Below, one piece after another: positions 43,589-53,818 of a DNA stretch of 64,000 nt. The stretch covers positions 1-64,000 of the forward strand of contig NZ_LGIS01000018.1 of the NCBI RefSeq assembly GCF_001187905.1, in the 5' to 3' direction. The DNA is from Pantoea sp. RIT-PI-b. GTDB lineage: Bacteria; Pseudomonadota; Gammaproteobacteria; Enterobacterales; Enterobacteriaceae. The stretch's first letter is position 1. Each line of letters begins with the position of its first letter. The notes beneath the pieces are model-generated. The model worked only from the letters and a program-made list of their open reading frames with translations, was not told the DNA's origin and did not search any database. A program made the position numbers and the translations under genes.

Positions 43589-45088
43589 TTAAATTAATTT
43601 CAACGCGATCCAGTAAAGCGAACCCGACAGCAAAATACACACCGGCAGGGTGAATACCCACGCCATGGCGATATTTTTGATGGTGCGACTCTGCAATCCA
43701 CCGCCATCCACCAGCATAGTACCGGCTACCGACGATGACAGAATGTGCGTCGTGGAAACCGGCATACCGGTATAACTGGCGACGCCAATCGATACCGCAG
43801 CCGTCACCTGCGCCGACATACCCTGCGCATAGGTCATGCCTTTCTTACCGATTTTCTCACCGATAGTGGTGGCAACGCGACGCCAGCCAATCATGGTACC
43901 GATGCCCAGCGCCAGCGCCACAGCAACAATAATCCAGATCGGTGCGTACTCAACGGTGCCCAGCAAATCGCTTTTCAGCTTGTTGAGGAAGCGCTTATCT
44001 TCCGCACTGGTTTCCGGCAGCTTAGCCACTTTATCCACGGTATCGGAGACACACAGCAGCAGACGACGCATCTGTCCGCGTTGATCAACCGACAGCTGGT
44101 CATAGCTCTGCAGGTTGTTCAGCAGCAGCTGCGCACGATCGATGGCTTGCAGCGCACGGCTGCTATCGCAATGGAACTCCTGCGGGCCGCCGACTGACTC
44201 TTCCGGCGTTGGTACCACCGGCGGTGCAAGCTGCACCATATGCGCCAGCGACTCGTTATGCTGCTGATAATACTGTTCCAGATGGTTAACAGCATCGCGT
44301 GTGCGGGTGATGTCATAACCCGACGCATTCAGGTTAACCACAAACCCGGCTGGCGCGACGCCGATCAGCACCAGCATAATCAGGCCAATGCCTTTCTGAC
44401 CATCGTTTGCGCCGTGTGAATAGCTCACGCCAATCGCCGAAACGATCAGGGCGATGCGCGTCCAAAACGGCGGCTTTTTCTTGCCATCAATCTTTTCACG
44501 ATCGGCAGGCGTCATATGGATGCGTGAACGCTTAGTGGTTCCGCTCCAGTAGCGACGCAGGATAAAGATCAGCCCGCCTGCTATCACCAGACCAACAATC
44601 GGCGAAAGAATCAGGGACATGAAGATATTGATGACTTTCGGCAAGTTGAGCGCGTCTACCACCGAGGTGCCGGTCATCAGGGCGTTGGTGAGACCAATAC
44701 CGATGATGGCGCCAATCAAAGTATGAGAACTGGACGCCGGCAAACCTAAATACCAGGTGCCAAGGTTCCAGATAATCGCGGCCAGCAGCATGGAGAAGAC
44801 CATTGCGAGGCCGTGGGCCGAACCGACATTCAACAGTAAATCGGTCGGAAGCATGTGAACGATGGCATACGCCACGCTCAATCCACCAAGCAAAACACCC
44901 AGAAAGTTGAAAACACCCGCCATGACAACTGCCAGTTGCGCCCGCATCGCACGGGTATAAATGACAGTCGCGACCGCGTTAGCAGTGTCGTGAAAACCGT
45001 TGATTGCTTCATAAAACAATACAAACAGCAGAGCAAGAATCAGTAACAGGCTGGTACTGAGGTCGAGACCAGCAAACAGATGTAGCAT
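43589..45088 (-). CDS. pitA: Low-affinity inorganic phosphate transporter
   Basis: A 499-residue inner-membrane symporter of metal-phosphate with H+. PiT signatures are '[20 protein letters not shown]' near the N terminus, '[16 protein letters not shown]', '[13 protein letters not shown]' in the middle and '[16 protein letters not shown]' near the C terminus. It aligns fully with E. coli PitA. I chose the ATG at 45088 ([10 protein letters not shown]) to agree with E. coli; an in-frame start nine codons upstream exists. Confidence 0.96.
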   Translation of the reverse strand: MLHLFAGLDLSTSLLLILALLFVLFYEAINGFHDTANAVATVIYTRAMRAQLAVVMAGVFNFLGVLLGGLSVAYAIVHMLPTDLLLNVGSAHGLAMVFSMLLAAIIWNLGTWYLGLPASSSHTLIGAIIGIGLTNALMTGTSVVDALNLPKVINIFMSLILSPIVGLVIAGGLIFILRRYWSGTTKRSRIHMTPADREKIDGKKKPPFWTRIALIVSAIGVSYSHGANDGQKGIGLIMLVLIGVAPAGFVVNLNASGYDITRTRDAVNHLEQYYQQHNESLAHMVQLAPPVVPTPEESVGGPQEFHCDSSRALQAIDRAQLLLNNLQSYDQLSVDQRGQMRRLLLCVSDTVDKVAKLPETSAEDKRFLNKLKSDLLGTVEYAPIWIIVAVALALGIGTMIGWRRVATTIGEKIGKKGMTYAQGMSAQVTAAVSIGVASYTGMPVSTTHILSSSVAGTMLVDGGGLQSRTIKNIAMAWVFTLPVCILLSGSLYWIALKLI

Positions 45089-45329
45089 AAACGTTACGCC
45101 ATTTTGGGAGGACATGAACGCGGCGCATTATCTGCGACAACGTGCGCGATATGAAAGAAAAATATAGCTCTTTCTTGTCTTAAAATTGTAATGCAGCGTA
45201 TAGATTTAGCTGAAAACAGCTAAAAATTAGTGAGTTACATTATGACATATTTACGGCAATTTTTTGACGCTAGCGCTAAAAGCCGCAAATCCCTACAATC
45301 AGCGCCTTTCGGGCAAGGCGGATAAAGCA

Positions 45330-46514
45330 GTGGAAAAGTTTGACGTTATCATTATTGGTGCAGGCGCAGCCGGCATGTTCTGTGCGGCGCAGGCAGGGCA
45401 ATTGGGTCGTCGCGTGCTGCTGCTGGATAACGGCAAAAAAGCCGGACGCAAAATTTTGATGTCGGGTGGCGGCCGCTGCAACTTCACCAACATGTTCACC
45501 GAGCCTGCGGCGTATCTGTCGCACAACCCGCATTTCTGTAAATCGGCGCTGGCGCGTTACAACCAGTGGGATTTCATCGACCTGGTGAATCGCCATGGCA
45601 TTGCGTATCACGAGAAAACGCTGGGACAGTTATTCTGCGATGACTCGGCGCAGCAGATTGTCGATCTGTTATTAAAAGAGTGTGAGGCTGGCCAGGTTAC
45701 CGTGCGTTTGCGCAGCGAAGTGATGAGCGTGGATCGTGACGACAGCGGTTACACCTTGCAGCTTAACGGCACAGCGGTGCAGGCGGAAAAACTGGTCATC
45801 GCCAGCGGTGGACTCTCGATGCCGGGCCTGGGTGCGACGCCGTTCGGCTACAAAGTGGCCGAGCAGTTCGGCCTGAAAGTGTTCCCCACGCGCGCGGCAT
45901 TGGTGCCTTTCACGCTGCATAAACCGCTACTTGAACAGCTCAATACGCTGTCGGGCGTGGCGTTGCCTACCACCATCACCGCGCAGGACGGCACCTTATT
46001 TAAAGAAGCGATGCTGTTCACCCATCGCGGCCTGTCTGGCCCGGCCGTGTTGCAAATCTCCAGCTATTGGCAGCCTGGTGAATTCGTCACCATTGATTTG
46101 TCGCCTGCCACCTCGCTGGATGATTTCATTAATGTGCAGCGCGAGGCTCATCCTAATCTCAGCCTGAAAAACAGCCTGGCGAAGATCCTGCCGAAACGGC
46201 TGGTGGAAGTGCTGCAGGAGCTGAAACAGATTCCCGACGTCACGCTGAAGCAGCTGAATAGCAAGCAGCAGAGCGAGCTGGTTAACACATTGCATCATTG
46301 GCGTGTGCAGCCGAACGGCACCGAAGGTTATCGTACCGCTGAGGTGACGCTGGGCGGCGTGGATACCACGCAGCTGTCGTCGAAAACCATGGAAGCACGC
46401 GATGTGCCGGGGCTGTTCTTTATTGGTGAAGTGGTGGATGTCACCGGCTGGCTGGGTGGCTATAACTTCCAGTGGGCGTGGAGCTCAGCCTGGGCGTGCG
46501 CGCAGGCGCTGTAG
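45330..46514 (+). CDS. yhiN: NAD(P)/FAD-dependent oxidoreductase YhiN (HI0933 family)
   Basis: A 394-residue flavoprotein. The FAD motif 'DVIIIGAGAAGMFCAAQAGQ' opens the protein, followed by 'GRKILMSGGGRCNFTN', 'ASGGLSMPGLGATPFGY' and the C-terminal 'GEVVDVTGWLGGYNFQWAWS' (in order). These are the HI0933-family blocks; it aligns with E. coli YhiN. Its reaction is unknown. The start is GTG at 45330, matching the E. coli N terminus 'MERFD'. It is divergent from pitA, as in E. coli. Confidence 0.92.
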   Translation: MEKFDVIIIGAGAAGMFCAAQAGQLGRRVLLLDNGKKAGRKILMSGGGRCNFTNMFTEPAAYLSHNPHFCKSALARYNQWDFIDLVNRHGIAYHEKTLGQLFCDDSAQQIVDLLLKECEAGQVTVRLRSEVMSVDRDDSGYTLQLNGTAVQAEKLVIASGGLSMPGLGATPFGYKVAEQFGLKVFPTRAALVPFTLHKPLLEQLNTLSGVALPTTITAQDGTLFKEAMLFTHRGLSGPAVLQISSYWQPGEFVTIDLSPATSLDDFINVQREAHPNLSLKNSLAKILPKRLVEVLQELKQIPDVTLKQLNSKQQSELVNTLHHWRVQPNGTEGYRTAEVTLGGVDTTQLSSKTMEARDVPGLFFIGEVVDVTGWLGGYNFQWAWSSAWACAQAL

Positions 46515-46588
46515 TGCGTGCTGAATAGGCCGCACGCGCGCAATCTGCTACTATCGCGCGCTTTACTCTTCAGCGGGTGACGCCCTTC

Positions 46589-46936
46589 ATGTTAAAAATC
46601 AAAATTCTTCTGCCGTTGCTGATTGTGCTGAGCGCCGTTGTCTGGTGGCTGATGCCGCACTACAGCGACGAGGATAAAGCCTACTACATCGCCACGTTCT
46701 GTACTCTCACTCATGATGGGCGCGGCAATACATCACAGGATATGCAGCACATCATTGAAGGCAGCAATTCCGATTACGCGCTGCAGAAGATTCATTTCAA
46801 GCCAGGGCTTGCAGATCATCTGCAAAGCATTTGGCAGGATTTGTCACCGGAGCAACAGCAACAAGCGCGGCAGGAGAGTCTCTCCTGCCGCCGTTTGATG
46901 TCTGACAAACTGTTACCCGGCCAGCCGGTTCAGTAA
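46589..46936 (+). CDS. Small membrane-anchored protein of unknown function
   Basis: A 115-residue protein with one N-terminal hydrophobic helix ('KILLPLLIVLSAVVWWLM'), which is either an anchor or an uncleaved signal. The soluble tail has two Cys ('TFCTLTHDG' and 'ESLSCRRLM'), possibly disulphide-linked in the periplasm. No family is recognised. Its ribosome binding site is poor. It ends where the convergent isochorismatase-fold gene ends. Confidence 0.7.
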   Translation: MLKIKILLPLLIVLSAVVWWLMPHYSDEDKAYYIATFCTLTHDGRGNTSQDMQHIIEGSNSDYALQKIHFKPGLADHLQSIWQDLSPEQQQQARQESLSCRRLMSDKLLPGQPVQ

Positions 46937-47632
46937 TTATTTAACGGGCATCGCCAGCACAGCATCGGTGGTTTTAATTTCAGCGAACACATCTGCGACG
47001 CCGGTCAGCGCCGCTTGCTGCAAGACTTTATGATCCACCACCTTGTTGTCCCAGGTTGCCAGATCACGTGTTGCTGTCGCATCTTCCGGAATAATGACGG
47101 AGTAGCCGAGCGGCACCGCATCACGCGCGGTGGATGACACACACATGTGCGTCATCAGACCGGTAATGATCAGCTGTTTGATGCCCAGTGAGTCCAGCTG
47201 CTTCTGCAGGTCGGTGCCGACAAATGAGCTTGGCGTGGCTTTGCTGATTACGCGATCACCCTTGGCTGGCTGCAAATCCTTATGGAACTCAGCAAAACGG
47301 CTGCCTTTCGCAAACAGCGGACCATCGGCATCACCTAAATGCTGGACGAAGAAGACCGGCATCTTGTTTTTGTGAGCGAACTCGACGATGCGTTTGCTAT
47401 TTTTCAGCGCTTGCATGCCATCCGGGATCGGCATTTTACCGCCAGGGAAATATTCGTTTTGAATATCAATGACAATCACAGCAGTTTGCTTCGCATTAAG
47501 TGAAGTAGTAGCAGTAGCACCGCTCATGGTACGAATAGTCGGCGCTTTCTCAGGCTTAGTCTCAGCAGCGAAAGCACTGCCTGAAATTGCCATGGCCAGT
47601 GCCAGAGTTCCTGAAGCAAAAATATTTTTCAT
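46937..47632 (-). CDS. Exported isochorismatase-family cysteine hydrolase
   Basis: A 231-residue protein with a cleavable signal peptide (MKNIFASGTLALAMAISGSA-FA, cleaved before AETKP). A complete isochorismatase-fold enzyme follows: catalytic Asp56 ('VIVIDIQNEYFPGG'), Lys131 ('VISKATPSSF') and Cys164 ('LMTHMCVSST'). The family normally works in the cytoplasm on amides or isochorismate; periplasmic members are less common. The GlxA/AraC-type regulator gene is divergent, 100 bases away, and probably controls it. The substrate is unknown. Confidence 0.88.
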   Translation of the reverse strand: MKNIFASGTLALAMAISGSAFAAETKPEKAPTIRTMSGATATTSLNAKQTAVIVIDIQNEYFPGGKMPIPDGMQALKNSKRIVEFAHKNKMPVFFVQHLGDADGPLFAKGSRFAEFHKDLQPAKGDRVISKATPSSFVGTDLQKQLDSLGIKQLIITGLMTHMCVSSTARDAVPLGYSVIIPEDATATRDLATWDNKVVDHKVLQQAALTGVADVFAEIKTTDAVLAMPVK

Positions 47633-47732
47633 ACGTAATAATCCTTTGATGGTTTAGCGTAGAGAGGAGGCCAGCACGGCTTCCGATGGGGTGCAGTATG
47701 GCGATTTCGCCGTGAGTGAAGGAGTACAACGG

Positions 47733-48734
47733 ATGACAAATAACGTTCAGTTTGCGCCAAAAACGCCAGGTAAGGCTTCGCCCATCAAAGTCGGTGTCGT
47801 GGTGTTCGACGACATCATCCCGTTCCACCTTTCAGTGCCCTGCGCGGTATTTGAAAAGGCGGCTCAGGACGACGGCACCCTGTGCTATCAGTTAATGATT
47901 TGCGCTACGCATCCCGGCCCATTAAAAACCAACAGCGGTTTTTCGATTATTGCTGAGCATGGATTAGCACAGTTGGCCGATGCCGATATGGTGGTGGTGC
48001 CAAGCTGGAGCGATCCCTCGGTGCCGCCACCCGCTGAGCTGCTGCTGGCGCTTCAGCAGGCGGCGCAGCGCGGAGCGAAAGTCGTGGGTTTGTGTCTCGG
48101 TGCGTTTGTACTCGGCGCCGCCGGCTTACTGAACCAGCGCCGTGCAACCACACATTGGCGTTGGATGGCGGATTTTGAACGCCTGTATCAGGATGTGGCG
48201 ATTGATCGCGACGTGCTGTACATCGACGAAGGGCAGATCGTCACGTCGGCAGGTACCGCCGCGAGTATTGATTGCTGTCTGCATCTGGTGCGCGAGCAGT
48301 GTGGTGTTGATGTGGCCAATAGCGTCGCGCGTATGCTGGTGGTGCCGCCGCATCGACAGGGCGGACAGGCGCAGTACATTGAGCAGCCGGTTTATCATTC
48401 GGCAGGCAACGATCGCTTTATGTCGGCGCTGAGCTGGGCGACAGAAAACCTGCAGCAGGCGCTCACGCTGGAGCAGCTGGCAGAGAAAGCGCTGATGAGC
48501 CGCCGCAGCTTCACCCGCCGCTTTAACCAAACCACCGGCAGCTGTTTTAGCGATTGGTTAGTGAATCAACGCCTGGCACTGGCGCAGCGTTTTCTGGAGA
48601 AAACCGATCAACCGGTGGAGTTGATTGCTGAAAAAGCCGGATTTTCATCGCCGCTGATGCTGCGCCGTCATTTTAAGAAGCAGCTGAACACCTCCCCACT
48701 GCAATATCGTAAAACCTTTCGCGGCAGATCCTAA
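47733..48734 (+). CDS. GlxA family transcriptional regulator (DJ-1/PfpI plus AraC domain)
   Basis: A 333-residue regulator. The N-terminal class I glutamine amidotransferase-like domain (about 15-190) has 'VGVVVFDDIIPFHLSVP' and the elbow 'VVGLCLGAFVLGAAGLL', with Cys in the nucleophile position. The C-terminal AraC domain (about 225-330) has 'LTLEQLAEKALMSRRSFTRR' and 'LIAEKAGFSSPLMLRRHFKK'. Such regulators often control amidase or hydrolase genes next to them. It is divergent from the exported cysteine hydrolase, its likely target. GAAGGAG precedes the ATG at 47733. Confidence 0.92.
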   Translation: MTNNVQFAPKTPGKASPIKVGVVVFDDIIPFHLSVPCAVFEKAAQDDGTLCYQLMICATHPGPLKTNSGFSIIAEHGLAQLADADMVVVPSWSDPSVPPPAELLLALQQAAQRGAKVVGLCLGAFVLGAAGLLNQRRATTHWRWMADFERLYQDVAIDRDVLYIDEGQIVTSAGTAASIDCCLHLVREQCGVDVANSVARMLVVPPHRQGGQAQYIEQPVYHSAGNDRFMSALSWATENLQQALTLEQLAEKALMSRRSFTRRFNQTTGSCFSDWLVNQRLALAQRFLEKTDQPVELIAEKAGFSSPLMLRRHFKKQLNTSPLQYRKTFRGRS

Positions 48735-48897
48735 CGCAAATTTTGCGAGCGCTCTCGCATCCCATTGCACGTTACTTGTTGTACTAATTGATATTTTTCG
48801 CCGCGCAGCGCAAAATGCAAACAGTCACATGGTGCAATAATTGCTCGCTGGGCATGATGTTTGACAGACGCGTCACATCAACTCAGGAGCTTCACGG

Positions 48898-49368
48898 ATG
48901 ACACTCGCGATGATGAATACTCACAAAGCTTTTAAAGCGTTGCAGCTGGCTGGCGTCAGCGATCAACAAGCCGAAGCGATGGTAGAAATCTTTACTGAAA
49001 TGCAGCAGGACAATGCGCTGTCACGTGCGGATTTGATGAAGGCTGGAGAGGAAACGACGAGGAGCATTAAAGAGCTGGATCTTCGGCTGAGTGCAGCAAT
49101 TAAAGAGCTAGATGATCGGCTGAGCGGTGCGATTAAAGAACTGGATTCTCGACTAAGTGGCGCGATACAGGAACTGAACACGCGCCTGTTCGCAGTTGAA
49201 ACGCGCCTCGACGCGGTGGAAAAAGATATTGGCGAACTTAAAGCTGATGTCAAACAACTGAAAGCAGACGTCTCTGCATTAAAAACTGACATGCGCTGGA
49301 TTAAACGCTTACTGATGGTGATGGCCACCACCATGGTGATTGCGGCTGTTAAATATATCTTCTCGTAA
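48898..49368 (+). CDS. Membrane-anchored coiled-coil protein with 11-residue repeats (DUF1640-like)
   Basis: A 156-residue protein. The N-terminal helix ('FKALQLAGVSDQQAEAMVEI') resembles DUF1640/CCDC90 proteins. Then come four 11-residue units (about 57-100): IKELDLRLSAA, IKELDDRLSGA, IKELDSRLSGA, IQELNTRLFAV, leading into 'VEKDIGELKADVKQLKADVS'. A C-terminal membrane helix 'RLLMVMATTMVIAAVKYIF' ends the protein. It should be a long right-handed or straight coiled coil anchored by its tail. The function is unknown. AGGAG precedes the ATG. Confidence 0.78.
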   Translation: MTLAMMNTHKAFKALQLAGVSDQQAEAMVEIFTEMQQDNALSRADLMKAGEETTRSIKELDLRLSAAIKELDDRLSGAIKELDSRLSGAIQELNTRLFAVETRLDAVEKDIGELKADVKQLKADVSALKTDMRWIKRLLMVMATTMVIAAVKYIFS

Positions 49369-49546
49369 ATTCTTGCGCGCTGGGGTGTTGAGTACAATCG
49401 GCTGTACTTTCAGCGCGGCACGATTCACATTCCCGCACACACGCTGCTGTATGAGGCGCTCTCCCTAAGGGAATTTGATACGGCGCACACTTATACCCAA
49501 CTAAAACCACAACACTGCCCTCCAGATAATCAGACTGGAGTCCAGC

Positions 49547-50329
49547 ATGATGGAAGTCACACCTGTCCCCGCACTGACGCGCGCGATTGCTATTCTCGAC
49601 TTTATTGCGCAGCACGGACCGTGCAGCGCCGCTGAGATTATAGAAACGCTCGCGCTGCCTAAAAGCAGTGCCTATCTGCTGTTCGCCGAACTGAAAAAAC
49701 AGCGTCTGATCACCATCGATCGCAATAACAACTACTGCCTGTGGACGCGACTGGTGGAGTTCGCCGGTCACGCACTGCAGCACATGGACATCCGCGATAT
49801 CGCGCGCCCGCGTCTTACGCGGTTAATGCAGCAAACCAACCTGTTGTGTCATCTCGGCATCCTTGATGGCGGTCATGCCTGTTACATCCTCAAACTCGAA
49901 TCGGCTGCCACTATCAGCGTGCGCTCGCACGAAGGTAAAAGCCTGTCGCTGTATCGCTCCGGCATTGGTAAGTGTTTGCTTGCCTGGCAACGCCCCGAAG
50001 AGCAGGAACGCATCATCAACGACATGCGCTTTGTGGCGGTAACGCCCACGTCGCTGCGTAGCGCCGATGCCTTGCGTACTGAGCTGGCGCGCATTCGCCG
50101 TCAGGGCTGGAGCTTTGATAACGGTGAGGATTATCCCGATGTGCGCTGTGTGGCTGCCCCAATTTTTAATGCTCGCGAGCAGTTAGTCGCCGCCATTTCG
50201 CTGGTGGGTACCCGGCTGGAAATTGATGACGATAAGCGCGATTACCTTGCCGGCCTGGCGATAGCCTGCGCCCGCGATATTTCCCGTCTGCTGGGCTGGC
50301 GTAGCCCGGCGGAAAAACACGCCTCGTAA
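49547..50329 (+). CDS. rhmR: IclR-type regulator of the L-rhamnonate operon
   Basis: A 260-residue IclR family regulator. The N-terminal winged helix ('[20 protein letters not shown]', '[20 protein letters not shown]', residues about 7-46) is followed by the effector domain with '[20 protein letters not shown]' and '[11 protein letters not shown]'-like '[20 protein letters not shown]'. It precedes rhmD by 13 bases, matching the RhmR (YfaX) regulator linked to the E. coli rhm genes. It probably responds to L-rhamnonate or its ketodeoxy derivative. Confidence 0.85.
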   Translation: MMEVTPVPALTRAIAILDFIAQHGPCSAAEIIETLALPKSSAYLLFAELKKQRLITIDRNNNYCLWTRLVEFAGHALQHMDIRDIARPRLTRLMQQTNLLCHLGILDGGHACYILKLESAATISVRSHEGKSLSLYRSGIGKCLLAWQRPEEQERIINDMRFVAVTPTSLRSADALRTELARIRRQGWSFDNGEDYPDVRCVAAPIFNAREQLVAAISLVGTRLEIDDDKRDYLAGLAIACARDISRLLGWRSPAEKHAS

Positions 50330-50342
50330 CCCGGAGAAGCTC

Positions 50343-51545
50343 ATGTCCCTACCAAAAATTAAAACTGTCCGCGCCTACTTTGCCGGTGGCGCAACGGCCG
50401 ATAAAGCGGCAGCTGGCGGCGATTACCACGATCAGGGTGCTAATCACTGGATTGATGACCATGTCGCCACGCCGATGAGCAAATACAAACAGTATGAGCA
50501 GTCGCGACAATCCTTCGGCATCAACGTGCTAGGTACGCTGATTGTTGAAGTCGAAGCCGATAACGGGCAAACAGGGTTTGCCATCACCACCGGCGGTGAA
50601 ATGGGCTGCTTTATCGTTGAAAAGCATCTGAATCGCTTCATCGAAGGGCGCTGCGTTAGCGATATCAAACTGATTCACGACCAGATGATGAATGCCACCA
50701 TGTACTACGCCGGTTCCGGTGGCGTGGTGATGAATACTATTTCGTGCGTCGATTTGGCGCTGTGGGATCTGTTCGGCAAAGTTACCGATCTGCCGGTATA
50801 CAAGCTGTTGGGCGGCGCGGTGCGTGATGAACTGCAGTTCTATGCTACCGGCGCTCGTCCGGACCTGGCGCAAAAAATGGGGTTTATCGGCGGCAAGACG
50901 GCGGTGCAGTGGGGACCGCACGATGGTGACGAAGGCATCCGTAAAGAGGTGGCGCGCATTGCCCACTATCGTGAAACCTGTGGCGCAGATTTCTGGCTGA
51001 TGCTGGATTGCTGGATGAGCCAGGACGTGAATTTTGCCACCAAACTGGCACACGCCTGCGCGCCTTATAACGTCAAGTGGCTGGAAGAGTGTTTGCCGCC
51101 TCAACAATTTGAAGGCTACGCCCAGCTGAAAAAGCAGGCGCCGCAAGGCATGTTAATCACCAGCGGCGAGCATCACGGCACGCTGCAATCCTTCCGCACG
51201 CTGGCAGAAACCGGCATCGATATTTTGCAACCCGATGTCGGTTGGTGCGGCGGCCTGACTACGTTGGTTGAAGTGGCCGCGCTGGCGAAATCACGCGGTC
51301 AGCTGGTGGTGCCGCACGGCTCTTCGGTTTACTCGCATCATGCGGTAATCACGTTCACCAATACGCCATTCAGTGAATTCCTGATGACCAGCCCGGATTG
51401 CAGCACGCTACGCCCGCAGTTTGATCCGCTGCTCATCAATGAGCCGGTGCCAGTTAATGGCCGCATACACAAATCGGTACTGGATAAACCGGGCTTTGGC
51501 GTAGAGCTGAATCGCGAAGGTCTGAAACGTCCTTATCACCATTAA
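50343..51545 (+). CDS. rhmD: L-rhamnonate dehydratase
   Basis: A 400-residue enolase-superfamily enzyme that dehydrates L-rhamnonate to 2-keto-3-deoxy-L-rhamnonate. It aligns along its whole length with E. coli RhmD (YfaW): '[20 protein letters not shown]', '[20 protein letters not shown]', '[20 protein letters not shown]' and '[20 protein letters not shown]'. Asp/Glu metal ligands and His in these blocks are conserved. GGAGAAG precedes the ATG. It is the first enzyme gene of the operon. Confidence 0.96.
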   Translation: MSLPKIKTVRAYFAGGATADKAAAGGDYHDQGANHWIDDHVATPMSKYKQYEQSRQSFGINVLGTLIVEVEADNGQTGFAITTGGEMGCFIVEKHLNRFIEGRCVSDIKLIHDQMMNATMYYAGSGGVVMNTISCVDLALWDLFGKVTDLPVYKLLGGAVRDELQFYATGARPDLAQKMGFIGGKTAVQWGPHDGDEGIRKEVARIAHYRETCGADFWLMLDCWMSQDVNFATKLAHACAPYNVKWLEECLPPQQFEGYAQLKKQAPQGMLITSGEHHGTLQSFRTLAETGIDILQPDVGWCGGLTTLVEVAALAKSRGQLVVPHGSSVYSHHAVITFTNTPFSEFLMTSPDCSTLRPQFDPLLINEPVPVNGRIHKSVLDKPGFGVELNREGLKRPYHH

Positions 51546-51594
51546 CCGCGTGGGCTGCGGCTGATGGTCGCAGCCATTTGTGAGGGCTTTCCCA

Positions 51595-52881
51595 ATGGAT
51601 AATCTGGTGCACAGCGCGGTGAAGAAAAACCGTGCCCGCCTCATTCCTTTCATGTTGATGCTCTACGTGCTGGCGTTTCTTGACCGCGCCAACATCGGCT
51701 TTGCCAAAGAGGCGTATCAACTCGATACCGGCTTAAGTAACGAGGCTTACGCGCTCGGTGCCGGGATTTTCTTTGTGGTGTACGCATTGCTCGGCGTGCC
51801 GGCCAATTTGCTGATGCGACGTTTTGGCGCACGCAGCTGGATTGGCGGCACCACGCTGCTGTGGGGATTTCTTTCGGCGGCGATGGCATTTGCCGACACC
51901 GAGGCCAAATTTCTGCTGGTACGCACACTGCTCGGTGCCGCTGAGGCGGGATTCTTTCCTGGCATGATCTATCTGACATCGCTGTGGTTCCCGCAGCAGC
52001 AGCGCGCCAGCGTAATGGGTTTGTTCTACATGGGCGCACCGCTGGCGTTGACGTTAGGCTCGCCGCTTTCGGGTGCGTTGCTGGAAATGCATGGCGTGCT
52101 GGGACATCCGGGTTGGTTCTGGATGTTCATTATTGAGGGGTTATTAGCGGTAGCCGCCGGGCTTTTCACCTTCAGCTACATCGACGACACGCCGGCAACC
52201 GCGCGTTTTCTCAGCGCTGATGAGAAACAAGCGTTGCAGCGCCAGCTGGAGAGCGAGGAGCAGCAAAAGCCCACCGCACAGCTGCGTGATGCGCTGCGTA
52301 ACGGTCGCGTCTGGCAGCTCGCCATTATCTACATGACCATTCAGATTGCGGTATATGGCCTGATCTTCTTCCTGCCTTCGCAGGTGGCGGCGCTGATCGG
52401 CACCAAAGTCGGATTTCTCGCTTCGCTAGTGGCGGCGATTCCGTGGGTTGCCGCGCTGTTTGGCACCTGGTTGATTCCACGTTATTCCGATCGCAGCGGC
52501 GAACGGCGTCGGGTGGCGGCGTTTACCTTGCTAGCGGCGGCGCTGGGGATTGGGCTATCCGGATTGGTGTCGCCGCTGCTGGCCATCCTCGCACTTAGCG
52601 TGGCGGCGGTAGGCTTTATTGCCGTGCAGCCGGTGTTCTGGACCATGCCAACCCAGCTGCTGTCCGGCACCGCGCTGGCGGCGGGCATCGGCTTCGTCAA
52701 TCTGTTTGGTGCCGTCGGTGGCTTCCTCGCCCCGCTGATTCGCGTCAATGCCGAGGCGCAGTTTAACAGCAGCAGCGCCGGGTTACTGGCGCTGGCGCTG
52801 ATCGCTGCCATCGGTTCACTGATTATTCTCAGCCTGAAAGTGGAGCGTCAATTGCCACAATCTCAGCAGGCGTCGCATTAA
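51595..52881 (+). CDS. rhmT: L-rhamnonate transporter, MFS (ACS family)
   Basis: A 428-residue twelve-helix transporter of the ACS family. It has '[20 protein letters not shown]' after the N terminus, '[19 protein letters not shown]'-like '[20 protein letters not shown]', and a long central loop. The position between rhmD and rhmA and the similarity to E. coli RhmT (YfaV) support L-rhamnonate uptake. The ATG at 51595 is 49 bases after rhmD. Confidence 0.9.
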   Translation: MDNLVHSAVKKNRARLIPFMLMLYVLAFLDRANIGFAKEAYQLDTGLSNEAYALGAGIFFVVYALLGVPANLLMRRFGARSWIGGTTLLWGFLSAAMAFADTEAKFLLVRTLLGAAEAGFFPGMIYLTSLWFPQQQRASVMGLFYMGAPLALTLGSPLSGALLEMHGVLGHPGWFWMFIIEGLLAVAAGLFTFSYIDDTPATARFLSADEKQALQRQLESEEQQKPTAQLRDALRNGRVWQLAIIYMTIQIAVYGLIFFLPSQVAALIGTKVGFLASLVAAIPWVAALFGTWLIPRYSDRSGERRRVAAFTLLAAALGIGLSGLVSPLLAILALSVAAVGFIAVQPVFWTMPTQLLSGTALAAGIGFVNLFGAVGGFLAPLIRVNAEAQFNSSSAGLLALALIAAIGSLIILSLKVERQLPQSQQASH

Positions 52882-52894
52882 AGAAGGAGTGGGT

Positions 52895-53695
52895 ATGCAG
52901 GATCCATTAAAAAATGCCTTTAAAGCCGGCCTGGCCAACGGTGAAACGCAGATTGGTTTATGGCTCAGCAGCACATCGTCGTATCTGGCCGAGATTGCCG
53001 CCACCAGCGGCTACGACTGGTTATTGATTGATGGCGAACATGCACCGAATACCGTGCAGGATCTCTATCATCAGCTGCAGGCTATTGCGCCTTATCGCAG
53101 CCAGCCGGTAATTCGTCCGATAGAGTTCCAGACGGCGTTGATTAAGCAGGTGCTGGATATCGGTGCACGTACTTTGCTGGTGCCGATGATTGATACTGCC
53201 GAGCAGGCACAGGCGCTGGTACGGGCGACACGCTATCCACCTTATGGCACGCGCGGGGTAGGAGCTGGGGTAGCGCGTGCAGCGCGGTGGGGGCGGGTGG
53301 AAAATTACATGGCGCGTGCCAATGACGAACTCTGTTTGCTGATACAGGCCGAAAGCAAAACCGCCATTGAGAATCTGGATGCGCTGCTAGAGGTTGAGGG
53401 TGTTGACGGGATATTTATTGGCCCAGCGGATCTGTCAGCTTCATTAGGTTTTCCCGATAATGCCGATCATCCCGAGGTGCAGAAGATCATTGAACACAGT
53501 ATTAAACGCATCCGCAGTGCGGGAAAAGCCGCTGGTTTTCTGGCGGTTAATCTGGCCATGGCGGAACGTGCTCTCGAATGGGGGGCAAATTTTGTCGCCG
53601 TCGGGGTAGATACCATGCTTTATACCGCCGCGCTGGATAATCGTTTAGCGCATTTTAAAAACAGTGCAATCGCGCTGAATAAAGCCAGCTATTAA
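52895..53695 (+). CDS. rhmA: 2-keto-3-deoxy-L-rhamnonate aldolase
   Basis: A 266-residue class II, HpcH/HpaI-family aldolase that splits 2-keto-3-deoxy-L-rhamnonate into pyruvate and L-lactaldehyde. Blocks match E. coli RhmA (YfaU): '[20 protein letters not shown]', '[20 protein letters not shown]', '[20 protein letters not shown]', '[20 protein letters not shown]' and '[14 protein letters not shown]'. The ATG at 52895, with AAGGAG five bases upstream, is preferred to the GTG at 52889. It is the last gene before a terminator. Confidence 0.95.
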   Translation: MQDPLKNAFKAGLANGETQIGLWLSSTSSYLAEIAATSGYDWLLIDGEHAPNTVQDLYHQLQAIAPYRSQPVIRPIEFQTALIKQVLDIGARTLLVPMIDTAEQAQALVRATRYPPYGTRGVGAGVARAARWGRVENYMARANDELCLLIQAESKTAIENLDALLEVEGVDGIFIGPADLSASLGFPDNADHPEVQKIIEHSIKRIRSAGKAAGFLAVNLAMAERALEWGANFVAVGVDTMLYTAALDNRLAHFKNSAIALNKASY

Positions 53696-53698
53696 ATG

Positions 53699-53727
53699 AA
53701 AAAACGGATGGTGCGCCATCCGTTTTT
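53699..53727 (+). terminator. Intrinsic terminator of the rhm operon
   Basis: AAAACGGATGG, loop TGCG, CCATCCGTTTT plus T. The stem has eleven pairs with A- and T-runs on either side, so it could work in both directions. Confidence 0.9.
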
Positions 53728-53818
53728 CAGCGTTGATATAGCCTTTAAATTTGACATGAATAAGTCTATTAGCGTCAGAAATGAGTGCAAAGGCGTTAAT
53801 AAAAGCGTGATGGATTCG

